From NCBI GenBank assembly GCA_949358305.1, contig OX442315.1, positions 32,824,427 through 32,888,426 of the forward strand: a stretch of DNA of 64,000 bases, read 5' to 3'. The notes beneath the pieces are model-generated. The model worked only from the letters and a program-made list of their open reading frames with translations, ran no database searches and had not been told where the DNA came from. The first letter of the stretch is position 1. The number at the start of each line of letters is the position of its first letter. Shown one piece after another: positions 11,921 to 22,985 of this stretch. The DNA is from Strigamia acuminata (Eukaryota; Arthropoda; Chilopoda; Geophilomorpha; Linotaeniidae). The translations under genes and the position numbers were made by a program.

Positions 11921-14900
11921 GAGATATTACGGCAAATCCTTACCATTTGGCCAAGACAGTTTCAAGCAGGAAAACATTGGTTTATTGACCATCGAACAAG
12001 CCTTGGCTGATTATGCAGTGCTTTTAACAAGTCTGAAAGCTTCGCTAAATGCAGCTAATTGCTCCGTTATTGCTTTTGGCGGCAGGTAATGAGTGCTGGG
12101 AATTTAATGAAAAAAATATTTTTATTTTTCCCAATTTTTTCTTATCATTTCACACTAAATTTTCTATAATACTGGCCATTTTAAATAGTTTTTAAATGTA
12201 AACGATTTAGAAATGGAATTTTAACGTGGTTATTTACCGATTAAGAGTCGTCCTTGAATAGTAGCCGCGGCTGAGACACCAAGAATAGAGAGTTTGCAGG
12301 ATGCATTTTTTCCTTATTTTGCTCCACGACACACTATTTTAGTGCCATATCGTAAGGGAAAAATCTTTAGTGTATCGTTTTCAACACTAAATTAAAATAT
12401 AGCGCAGCCAATCAGAATTGAGAACACTCTGCCCATTGCAAATGGCGATTATTTTGTTGTCCCGATCAAACACATCACAGTCATAGGTACGTAGATTGAA
12501 TGATAAGTGAGGCCCAAAATTGAATTTTAGGCCCAAAACCAAACTTTATAGGCATAATAATGGAATTTTATGCAGAAATTTGCACATTTACGCCCCCAAA
12601 TTGAATTTTTAGGCCCAAAATTACTAACTGTCAGTAGTTGGCTGAAATAGTGTAGTGATAAGGGAAAAGTGCAGCCCGCAAAAACTTAATTTATCATTTT
12701 TTCCTTACACTATTTTTATACCGTATAGTCTTTAACTGTAAGGGAAAAATGCATCCCGCAAACTCTCTAATACCGTATTTTTGCAAAATTACGCTATTGT
12801 TTCCGTATTTAATCCCACGAATGATGAACGTACGCTTCGTTCGTGACGTTCAGACTTCGTTTTTTACATTAAACAAATGTAACAAACGAAAAACCGAAAT
12901 TGTAATTGCTGACAAAAATGACAGTTTTGAATAAGAGATGCGGCTCTTAATCGATAAAATACGGTAAATGATATTAAAATAAAACAATTTGCTCAGTTTC
13001 TCATCTCGTTTCAGCTATGGCGGAATGCTCAGTGCGTACATGCGGTTCAAATATCCTCATCTCATTGACGGTGCCATTGCAGCTAGCGCTCCAGTTTATC
13101 TGGTAGCGGGTTTAGATGCCAGAGATACGTTTTTTCCAGCTGTTACTAAGGTTTGTAACAAGAAATGTGGTTTTCTTATAATGATTTTTTATAAAATTTA
13201 TTTTTTTTTAAGGATTTCAGTGATATTTCACCTTTATGTGCGGAGCAGGTTCAATCAGCATTTTCGATCGTATCATCTTTGGCTCAACAAGGAACGGAAG
13301 GTACTCGTATACTTGTTCATGTGAAAGCACAAGCTCAAGTCTCGAAAGCCCCCTGAGCTGGAAAAGGTTCAGGAATAACACTTTCGGTACACATTTTATT
13401 TTCGATTGAAAAGAAGAAAAATTGCCAACATTAAATAAGAATTTCCACAAAAAAAAAAAACAGCGAAAATGACGTCATGCAATGCAATACGTCAATTTTT
13501 GCAGCGAAAATGGCGTCAAACAATTCAATATGTTAATTTTTGGAACGGAAATAAAATCATATTTGTTTCCACCGTGCTTCGATTTGATCACGAGTGGTAA
13601 TGAAATGACCAACTTTAACTGAGCGAACTTTACGATGGCTTTTGCACTTGCTAAAAATAGCAGCTCATTCAATGAAGCTGCTCTAATCATTTTTGCTCGT
13701 GCAGCTCGTCGAGCTTTCAGTTACGACTCAACGACCTGTCAGCTGCTGATACAAAGCCGACAAAATTAAAAGCAGTCTGAAAATAACACGTTTGATAAGA
13801 ATATAATTTTTTTTTTAGGTCTCTTGAACATTTCCAGAGCTTTTCAGCTCTGTAGACCGTTAAAAAACGACACGGATTTCAAACATCTGTTAATGTGGGC
13901 ACGAAATGCTTTCGTGAATCTGGCGATGATGGATTATCCATATCCCACTAATTTTATGGCCAAGCTACCAGCGTTTCCCGTCAAGGTAAAGATTTTACAA
14001 TAAAATAAGAATAAGAAATTGTGTACACACCCAATTCTGTTTTTACATTTTTCACGAGAAAATTCAATTCAATTTCGTTTCACACGATTTATTTTGGTTT
14101 AACCCTCGCAGCCCCAAACTAAAAAAAATCCCTTACTCGCCCAACCCGGGTCATTTTTTCCAAAAATGAGTGAAAATGATTTTATTCTCTGAGTATTTCA
14201 TGTTTCTGAAGAAATTTAAGCAATTCGGTATTTGTCAAAAGAGAGCGACAAAAATAATTAACATTGCATTCAAAAGTAGCGAGTAAACAAAGGAATTTTG
14301 TGAAAATTTTTTTTTGCGATTTTTAAATCTATTATTTTTTTTATTGTTTGTTATGATGTTAAATGAAAATACATGAAATTTCAGAATGAAAATCCCAATA
14401 GTTTTTTAGAAAAAACATAAAAACACTTTTGGAGGTTAAAATTGACCCTAGGTTGGGGTGGGGAGGGTTAACATTCAACATAGTTGTTGGCTTACACCGT
14501 GCATTATTTAAAATTAATACTTTGAGGAATAATCAATGTGAATGCATTTCTTTTTAATGGGGCTTTAAGGCAGATGGTGTTTACATTGCCGGGAGAATTT
14601 TTTCAATCGACGAACCTGTCATATTTATGACATATAAACAGTAGGAACATTCATAAAGCCATGTCGAACTTGCAGTTAAATATGTTGTTGGTTAAATGTT
14701 GTGCGAAAGCCCACTGCGGCTGAAAACAGACTAAATCGACCGCCATTTTTTACGTTTGATCAAGACGAGCAGTTTGTAATTTGTAAATGAACCTAGTTTA
14801 AGTCAATTTGATTTGAATCAGCCTTGACGAATTATATGAATAGCTGCTGCTGTTGACATTAATGAAAAATCAAGATTGGTGAATGGCACAAAAAACTACA

Positions 14901-17637
14901 GGGAAAAAATAGAACAAACAACAGGAAAAAACAACGAAATAAAAAGAATCTTATTAGTGAAGAAGCTGTGATTTGATCGTGTTCAATATCTGCAGGCAGC
15001 TCGTTAGTTTGGAGTTGACGCTTTTCACAGGCGCCATCTAACGACAATTTGAACTTGTAATGGTAATTCGATTCACAGTCGAACTCAAAACCTCGAAGAA
15101 AGTAAACTAAATTCAGTTCATGACTGCAGAGAATATTAAATTGTCATACAATTATTCTGTTGTTTTCGGTTGGTGTTGTGCAATCATTTATGAAATATTT
15201 TTTTTTAAAAATTCCTAATAAAAATGCGATTCGATTGTGTTGTTTTGCTATTGGCTCGGTTTGAATCTTCAGAGGATTTATTACTTATCTACTACAACAG
15301 CGCTTCTCGTTTAGGTGCATTCAATCTTCAAAAGACGAATTGATTTATTCATCTGAGATATGACATTTTTTACATCATATCTCTGAGAAATCAACTTATG
15401 AAAGAATTCAAATAAAATGATTTTGATTAACCCTAGCAGTACCAACCTAAACAAAATCCCTACTCATCCAACCGGGGTCATTTTTGACCTCAACAAAGAT
15501 GGCCGCATATAAGCGTCCCACTTCATTCAATTACTTTTATATTTATTTGAATCTAATTTCAGTTCTTTTGTTATTTTTGGATTTAAGAAATAGAGTTTGA
15601 AAATTAAGGGTAAGTGGCAAAAATACTGCACCATAGTGTACCACAAATACCGCAATACCGATTATAGCGGCCATGCATAAGTTCGTGCTTGTAATGTAAC
15701 GAAAAATCGACGGTTTCAGTAGAAAATATTACTTTGGACAGCTAACAATGCAATTAAAAAATATATACTGTATAATGGATTAATCGGCTATTTGAGGGCA
15801 ATTGAAAGTAGTACAACTGGACGTTAATCTCCTGATTTCCGCTTCCGTTTTCATTTGCCCCCAAAACCGTCAACGCCATTCAATTCCCCACCCTTGACTA
15901 CCCCTAAATCCAAATTTTGGAGATGATCTGGAATTGTTCCCGGTATTTATGGACCAGTATAATAATTTGTTGCAAATGCAATGTGTTATGGACCAAGTAA
16001 CCTAACATTGCTGTGTAATCTTTGCTTTTCAACGGTAAAGTGAAGTATCAGCAGTCTTTTTCTCGCAGACAAATAGTTTGAGAAGTGCTGTGCTACAAGA
16101 TCATTTCATCTAATTAGTTCTAAAAAGAAAGGGAATTTTGAATTAAAAAGGATTCGTTTTTCAGGTTGCATGCACGAAAATGGCGGCGGCGGAAACAACG
16201 GTCGAAGGGCTCAACAACATAGCCGGTAACAATATGAAGATTTTAATTAAAAAAAGGAAACTTTTTTCTATTTGTCTATTTATTACTATTTTTCTGACAG
16301 GAATGATTTATAACGCAAGTGGCGGCTCGAATTGTAATGACATTTGGAGTCAATTTGTCGAGTGCGCGGATCCTACAGGTTGCGGCTTGGGAAATGACGC
16401 TGCAGCTTGGGACTTTCAGGTTAATCTGAGGGTTAATTTGTGTTGCTTAATCACCAGATTTATTCCTTGTTTACTCCTTTAATTTAGGCGTGCACTGAAA
16501 TAATTCTCCCAGAAGGCACCAATAACAAAACAGACTTTTTTCCCGAATTACCGTTCTCACTCGAACAACGCGCCACCTATTGCAAAAATAAATGGGGTGT
16601 TGAACCCAGGAACGAATGGCTAGCAACACAATTTTTTATGAAAGGTAAATCAGAATCAATTGGAGAACGAATGGATTCACTGCCTTTATCGCCAGTGACG
16701 TCAACAATGATGATATATTGAATTACCCATCGGTTAAAAAATAAAAATCCAATTTCTTCCCGAGTTAATTAGTCATTGACCTTCAGCCAGACGGAATTTA
16801 TTGCGACCTAATGAAATTTATCTCGTATAATTCAATTAAGAAATGACATGACGGTCAATCAAATTAAATCCACATAAAACGAACCAACAAACGGCAGCAT
16901 TTTATGCTTCTTGGGGACCCACTAATTTATATTAATGAAATAAAACCAAAATAAGCATTTTAAATGTCAACTCTCATCTGACATCAAATTTTCAGACGGT
17001 CATGCATGTCGTGCTACATTACTACCAGGTCAGAAATGAACTGGAATTCGCTAACAGCCACAAAATGTTTCCATAGTTTATTTTTGTAAATTTAAAAAGA
17101 ATTTGTTAAATTTGTAATTTATTTTCTTGTATTTTTCTAGGTTTAAAAGGTGCCAGTAACATTGTGTTTTCAAATGGGAATTTAGATCCTTGGAAAAATG
17201 GCGGGGTATGTTTCATTTTTTAATTACCGTAAATGCTCTCGTAGAAAAATACATTTAGCACCAAAAAGTGCATTTTAGGGACTTGAAAAAATATATTTTG
17301 CACATTAAAATGCATTTTTGACATACAAAAGATTTTTTTGGGCTTGAGAAATGCATTTTTGCACTTTCCAAGCAATACCACGTTCAATCAGCATCCCAAG
17401 CTCAATGAAAGCATTTACGGTGTTTTAGCTTCAAAGTATGTACAATAAATAATTTTTTCTTTTAATTTCAAGGTTTTGAGCAGCATTGGCGACTCTATAA
17501 TTGCAGTGCCAGTCATAGGTGGCGCCCATCACTTGGATTTAAGAGGCCGTAATCCGGCTGATCCACCAATGGTGGTGAAAGCCCGAGCGATTGAAGTTAC
17601 TTACATCCAGAAATGGATCAAAAATAACGATTTTTAA
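11921..17637 (+). CDS. DPP7: S28 serine peptidase, dipeptidyl peptidase 2 / prolyl carboxypeptidase family (5' partial)
   Basis: This is the catalytic part of a lysosomal or secreted S28 peptidase, a family that cleaves after proline. Nine coding exons are seen: 11921-12085, 13015-13150, 13213-13300, 13819-13985, 16165-16225, 16301-16419, 16488-16644, 17141-17205 and 17473-17637. The catalytic Ser lies in GGSYGGM (split between the first two exons), the Asp in NLDPWKNGG and the His in [10 protein letters not shown] near the C-terminus. The first exon opens with [10 protein letters not shown], the conserved stretch that follows the N-terminal roughly 90-120 residues of the family, so the signal peptide and first exons are missing. 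Intron 1 (12086-13014) and intron 4 (13986-16164) hold MITEs. An AATAAA follows 15 bp after the stop. DPP7 rather than PRCP is judged from overall resemblance. Confidence 0.9.
12235..12966. mobile_element. MITE family B, copy 2, interrupted by a family-A MITE
   Basis: The left piece 12235-12285 (TACCGATTAAGAGTCG up to the GACACCAAGAA phrase) and the right piece 12770-12966 (ending GATAAAATACGGTA) together match the 9574-9858 element, in the reverse orientation. The family-A element at 12286-12769 sits exactly between them. The nested order dates insertion B before A. All of this lies in the first recognised intron of the peptidase gene. Confidence 0.85.
12286..12769. mobile_element. MITE family A, copy 2 (484 bp)
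   Basis: It has the same TAGAGAGTTTG...CAAACTCTCTA ends and body as 6084-6561, with only scattered substitutions and small indels by eye. High similarity between the copies and clean ends point to fairly recent mobility. It is inserted inside a family-B MITE. Confidence 0.93.
14099..14471. mobile_element. TTAA-flanked MITE (piggyBac-like), 373 bp
   Basis: It starts TTAACCCTCGCAGCCCC and ends GGTTGGGGTGGGGAGGGTTAA. The TTAA at each end is the classic piggyBac-type target duplication, and the ends are imperfect inverted repeats. It lies in intron 4 of the peptidase gene and has no transposase frame. A related single end occurs at about 15428. Confidence 0.8.
15428..15500. mobile_element. Solo end related to the TTAA MITE
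   Basis: TTAACCCTAGCAGTACCAAC followed by a CCCTACTCATCCAACCGGGGTCATTTTTG stretch (described here by its core CCAACCGGGGTCATTTTTG) resembles the left end and first 70 bases of the element at 14099. No matching right end is seen nearby, so it may be a truncated copy. Confidence 0.6.
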
Positions 17638-17649
17638 AAACTACTTAAT

Positions 17650-17658
17650 TTTAATAAA
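17650..17658. promoter_or_regulatory. Overlapping poly(A) signals for two convergent genes
   Basis: The nine bases TTTAATAAA contain AATAAA (17653-17658, + strand, for the peptidase) and ATTAAA read on the minus strand (17650-17655, for METTL13). They sit in the 28-bp gap between the two stop codons. Confidence 0.7.
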
Positions 17659-17665
17659 GCTCAAA

Positions 17666-20132
17666 TCATGACATAACTAAATTAGTTAAATATTCTTCAT
17701 TGTCCCATTGATCGGACGCTTCTTTAGACAAATTCTTTTGTAATTTACAAAGTTTCGAAGACAAACTTGTTTTGTCAGTCTTCCTCGGAAGACAATATAC
17801 TATGTTATTCACCTCGTTTTCGATTTGTGTATAATAAACGGATGAAAAATGTTCTCCGAGTGCGGTTAATATCGTTTCTTTGAGTGCCAGATCGCGGCAT
17901 ACTAAATTCAAAATCAACAATCCTTTCGGAGTCAACAGTTTCTTCATACAACATAAATTATCTGTTGAAACGAACGACTGCGGCGGACAACTCATTCCTA
18001 CCGTAGAATCCTTCCCGTCCACATCCAGCAAGATGACGTCATAATTCGTATCTACAGTTTAATAAAATTTCATAAATCTTGACGTAATTTTGACTAAATT
18101 AACACAAACTCACCGGAATCCGAGGCCGAATTCAAATATTTGATTCCGTCATCGATGAATACTCGTAATTTCGCATCGGTTGTGAAATTGAACCATTTTT
18201 TTGCAATTTCTACCACACTTGGATCAATATCAACAACGTCTATACAAACTGCCGGGAAATTCCTGTGGATATACATCGGCAATCCACCACCACCCAATCC
18301 AACGAGCAAAACGCGAATATTTGTATCTAAAATTAATATAAATTACATCTGACTTCGTATGAATGAAACAAAATATTATTCGTTACCTATGACATCATCA
18401 GGCAGAAAAGCTAGTCCCTGCACCATTGAAATGTGATGATCACACGCCAGGAAATTGAAATTAATCGACGATTTGCCCGCTTTCTTTCGTTTTAGTTTAG
18501 CTTCGGATTGAATCACGTTTTGGTTCGACAAAAACACAAGTCTTCGAAAAGTTTCCGCTTCGACTACCACATCTTCGACCACGTATTTCCCGCTCATTTC
18601 ACTTAATCCTTCGTGACAAATTACTCGTGTACCAAGGTCGTCGCCAGTTGACCAAAATGGGATCTAATTTCAATTAAAAATAAATAAAAATTAATTTTTT
18701 TTTGGTTTATTTTTTAAAAAATTAACTTCTAACTTGGTATTTTGCGGGTAATTCAAAAGGGACTAGTTCCATGACATAAGATGCGAGTTCCTCCTTGACA
18801 ACGTTTAAGTTTTCGTAAACGTGATCGCGACTTAAATGGACGACGACCAGAGCTCGACATTTCGTGTTTTCCGCTAAGTAAGCGCGTCCTTTACTCGTTG
18901 AGTACAACCACTCCAATTCCCTTCCTTGTGGAACGATGAATACAGCGAACGGGACGGGTAGTCTAGTTTTACTTAAAACCGCTAAATACAAGGAAAACCG
19001 CCATGTTTTCGATCCGGGAGCGAACAATTCGAAAGACGTATTTTCAGCATTTTCCATTTTGCTGCAAATATGAGTCGGATTAGTTAAATAAATTTCCTAC
19101 GGTTTATTTTGTTTTGTTTTTAGCGAATACCCGGATATAATTTCGTGTCGTACGAACATAAATTGCTGGATGCTTTCCACGTTCGACACGAGTTCCAATT
19201 TATCTCGGACACGCGACAATTTTTCACCGAATCCAAATTCTAAAATCTAATAAAAATAGAATTAAATTATGTATTTGGTCGACTCGTGTTGGAATACCAT
19301 CGGCATGTTGGGCATTTTCTTTAATTTTGTGCACACTACGGCGAAAACGGGAAACAATTTTTGCTTTTCTACGGAGTTTTGGCAGACGTGAATTCGAATT
19401 AACCAGTTACTCCTATAAAAAAAATTAAAAAATAAACAAAAATTTCTAATTTTGTCGTAAATATTAACAATTTCCTCACTCTTTTCCGAACCATTCAAGC
19501 AACATTTTCAGTATGTGGCTCTGGAGCAATGTCACGCACACGTAACGACCTCCGAATTTTGTAATTCGACCGATTTCCTCCAACATTTTCGCCACCGTTT
19601 CACGAACTTTATCCGAATCGTCGGGCATAATTGCGTCCAGAGTACCTTTATCTAGTACGACATTAAAATTTTCACTTTTAAAATCCATCTGCGAAATAAA
19701 TAAATATCAAACGCTAAATAAATATCTTCAAAGAAACCAAACCAAAATTCAAATTACATTTTGAACGTCCATCGTTTTCCATTGCATTTTAGGTCTTATT
19801 TTTGCGTTTTGGTTTTTCATAACATTAATAACAGTTTCACTGATATCTATGTTTGTAATATTCATAATTCCAACGTCGTATAGGTCGTTACTTAGTCGTG
19901 AATTGCCGCAACCCGTCACTAATAATTCGTCGGCCGGTTTAATGTATTTTGTTAGAATCAATTCTAAGCTTTGATAATCGCCGTACCTATAAAAATCAAA
20001 TAGTGTCAATTTCCTTTTTAAACGTAGGTTTTGTTTTTACCATTCAAATGTATTCGTCCCTCGTTTATTAAAAAATCCATCCCAATATTTTTTCTGGCTG
20101 AAATCAGTATGAAATTTTGGAAGTAAATTCAT
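17666..20132 (-). CDS. METTL13: METTL13-like eEF1A lysine and N-terminal methyltransferase
   Basis: A dual methyltransferase. In human METTL13 the N-terminal domain methylates eEF1A Lys55 and the C-terminal domain the eEF1A N-terminus, in the cytoplasm. Nine exons: 20041-20132, 19758-19986, 19480-19688, 19298-19412, 19158-19246, 18734-19061, 18387-18663, 18114-18326 and 17666-18051, giving 645 residues (human 699). The SAM motif I of domain 1 is VTGCGNS (about 54-60), with DKGTLDA later. The C-terminal domain has a spermidine-synthase-like LLVGLGGGG (about 453-461) and VDIDPSVV. The linker [12 protein letters not shown] and the tail MSCPP...NLVCRDL are also family hallmarks. The 5' ends of exons 5 and 6 rest on weak donors (GTATTC, GTTCGT), chosen because they restore frame and family similarity. 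Start ATG gives MNLLPK, as expected for the family. Confidence 0.94.
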
Positions 20133-20702
20133 CTTGAGCGACTTTGGATGGTCGCTGCCCGATTCCGCGTGTTAAAATCTCCTGGCGTATGCACTAGATA
20201 ATTTTTTTATTTATCAATTAGTATTTTCAATCGCAAAGATGTAAATATAACTGTTTAGTTAAAATCTAACTTACTAGAAAAAATATACGGGAAAATCATT
20301 CAAAAAATCAATTAAAAATTAATTTTTATTTGCTGAATTATCTCACATATTACGCATTAATTACTCCTGGCACTACCAAAAATTTATCCAGCTTGTCTTT
20401 CTGTGTGCTGATTGGATGCAAGCAATCACATGTGTCATCCTTGCCTTGTTGTTCTTCTGGCTGTGTTGGTATGTTTTTAAAAATAATAAATAAATAAATT
20501 TGCAAATTTCTCATTTACCGGTAGTTTCTTATGTTTTGTAGATTTGTCAACTGATTGTGATTGTGTGGTGACATCAAGTGAAGCAGAACACAGGAAATAC
20601 TATTTATATCGGTAGTTTTGCTTAATAAATCTAGGTATATTGTGTTTGTGATTTAAATAAATAAAAATATATTAATTTGAACATTTCTTGTGTTTTATAG
20701 AT
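20133..20702. promoter_or_regulatory. Divergent intergenic region METTL13 / THAP gene
   Basis: A 570-bp spacer separates two head-to-head start codons. TTTTATAG|AT directly before the THAP ATG looks like a splice acceptor, and TTATGTTTTGTAG at about 20530-20541 is another candidate. The THAP transcript may therefore carry a noncoding first exon here. No TATA box is obvious. Confidence 0.5.
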
Positions 20703-22109
20703 ATGCCAGTTAAGCATTGTGCTTATGGAGGTTGCACAAATGATTCCAGATATGCCCATAAACCCCATATGAATGGTGTATATTTTATCCCATTTCCGAA
20801 ACCTAATAAGAAATTTCCTTTGACAATTGAACGGGCGAAACGTTGGGTTTCAGCCTGTCGCAGCAAAATTACATTTAATACAATTACTAGGAATTCGTAT
20901 GTGTGTTCAAAGCACTTTGTCGGCGGGAATGGGCCTACGGATTTGAACTTGGATCCAATTCCAGCAACGTCTAGTTATGTAAGCATATTTTTTTTTTATA
21001 ACTTAACAATTTACTATTACTTTACAAATTAATTAATTAGTCAACATTTTGAATTTAATAAATTGATTATTTTATTTGAGATATACAAAATGTTTACATG
21101 CTTAATTTGCTTCAATTTAGGCAGCTACTGGTATTAAATTAAGGAAAAGAAGGAAGTCTCAACCAGTTTCCACAAACCGTGCGAAAAAAGTAAAATTAAA
21201 CTCGACCGAAACGGTTACAGACGATATTAAAAGTCATGATGATTCCATCACACCTGGATCTGCCAACGAAATAGAAGTTGAAGCTATTGAAATAAAAATT
21301 GAACCTAATGAATTGCAATTTGAAGCTAATGAAATAAAAATTGAAGCTAATGAAACAGAAATTGAAGCTAATGAAACAGAAATTGAAGCTAATGAAACAG
21401 AAATTGAAGCTAATGGCCCAAATGACAGGAATGGAACAAATAACTACATTGAGGAAATATCTCCCTGTCAAGTAATATATTTAAAGTTTATTTTTAAAAT
21501 GTATTACAAATGTATTTACAATTTTAATAGGACAACTATCATGAAAGCCTCTCTTTTATTCACCATTCCATTATTGATCGGCCATTTTGGCATATGAAGT
21601 TGATGACTTTATCTCTGCAATTAATTCATATTGTTGACAATTTTGTTGCTCTGACTGTTGACGTGAGCTATGAAAATAGGCGCCTCGAACTTTATCTATT
21701 TGTGAATGGGAAAAAAATTCAGCCGAATCACAATCTATGGTCGACAGTGTGGTTGCAGACACCTGCTGACGTTGTTAATTTTTTGAAGAAATTGGAGGAA
21801 CTCCATATATGTAACGCAAAATATGACGGTCCAAGAACAGTCAAATGCTTACGTTTGTCGGCAGATCCCATTTGTGTCAATTGTAAACTTTACAATAAGT
21901 GCAAGAATAGCTTACAGAAAAATGGGGGAAAAACAAACAATCGGTACTTAACTAGAGAGGAGCTTACACAGAAGTGTTTAATATTGCAGAAAAAAGCTCA
22001 TCATTTGGCTGTAACTAATGCTCGGTTGATCAAAAAAATTAAACCCGACACTGAGACTAACGTGAGTGATCATTTGCTGTCAACTGAAAATGCTATCCTT
22101 GGTTTATGA
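20703..22109 (+). CDS. THAP-domain zinc-finger protein
   Basis: A probable DNA-binding protein of 401 residues in three exons: 20703-20978, 21121-21471 and 21531-22109. The N-terminal THAP domain (about 1-92) shows C6-x4-C11, W48, C68-x2-H71 and a LDPIPA stretch in the place of the usual AVPTLF box. Exon 2 encodes a basic KLRKRRK patch and an acidic section with tandem ETEIEAN heptads. Exon 3 ends in Cys pairs (CVNCKLYNKC) and a Lys-rich helical tail. THAP plus a coiled tail recalls P-element-transposase relatives, but no catalytic RNase-H-like region is present. An upstream in-frame ATG at 20688 is less likely because it precedes a splice-acceptor-like TATAG. AATAAA lies at 22607. Confidence 0.88.
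21334..21414 (+). repeat. 21-bp coding tandem repeat in the THAP gene
   Basis: About four in-frame copies of a 21-base unit (GAAGCTAATGAAACAGAAATT) encode the heptad ETEIEAN. The last copies are base-for-base identical, which points to recent slippage. The unit preserves frame. Confidence 0.9.
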
Positions 22110-22985
22110 TAGCTAACCCATGTTTTCTTAATAGCTACGTCACATCAAGTATCATTCAAAGTATTGGTTTGCCAAGACAAATATTTTATATCGATTTCGA
22201 ATTGCTTTTCATTATTCTACACTCATATCCCGCAGATCAACTCCCAAAAGTAAATATTGTATTTCGTGACTCATATTTTAAATCGCCGCTCTAAGTCACA
22301 ATTATAAATCGATGGTGACTATAAAACGAGGGATTGGCAATAGTTGCGGCGCTTCTCTGAATTGCAAACACGTTTTTGGATGTTCAATGACGATTTGTGA
22401 TATTTGTGACATGTTTGTGTTTTTTGTTATTTTTTTTTCTTTAAACTCCACTTGTATAAATTCGAGATATTTTCTTTGAACTCTTAAACTTGATTTTTAA
22501 ATTTGATTTCATTAATTTTTTTATTATAAAAATTTGCAATTTTGGCAATTTTCAGTCTGTTGTCTAAAACTATTTTTGTGCATAAAATTGTATTTAATTT
22601 TGTCTAAATAAAACACCATTTTTGAGCATTAAGTTACATCTATATTGTCTAAAATTTCATATTTGCTGCACTTATTACTGTTATGTTTAAAACTGGTTTG
22701 ATTTGACTATAGTATACAATTTTAAACAGACGGTACGCAACTGATAAATCGCTCTGCACTGCACTGAAGCACAATGAGGATTGGTTGGGTTTGGTTTGGT
22801 AACAGTCAGGTCTTTGCTGTCACTATAATTCACTACCACATCGGTAATTAATCGGTAATTTCCTGAAGCAATATTCTTTCAAGCACAAAATAGCAGATAT
22901 AATTAAAAACAATTAAAAGTATAAAAATTAAAATTTTAATATCATATATATAAAATAAATACAAGTAATAATCATACAGCATAAA
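22110..22985. other. Spacer between convergent THAP and unknown gene
   Basis: It contains the THAP 3' UTR with AATAAA at 22607-22612. The rest is AT-rich with no coding signal. An ATTAAA for the minus-strand neighbour can be read at about 22935. Confidence 0.5.
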
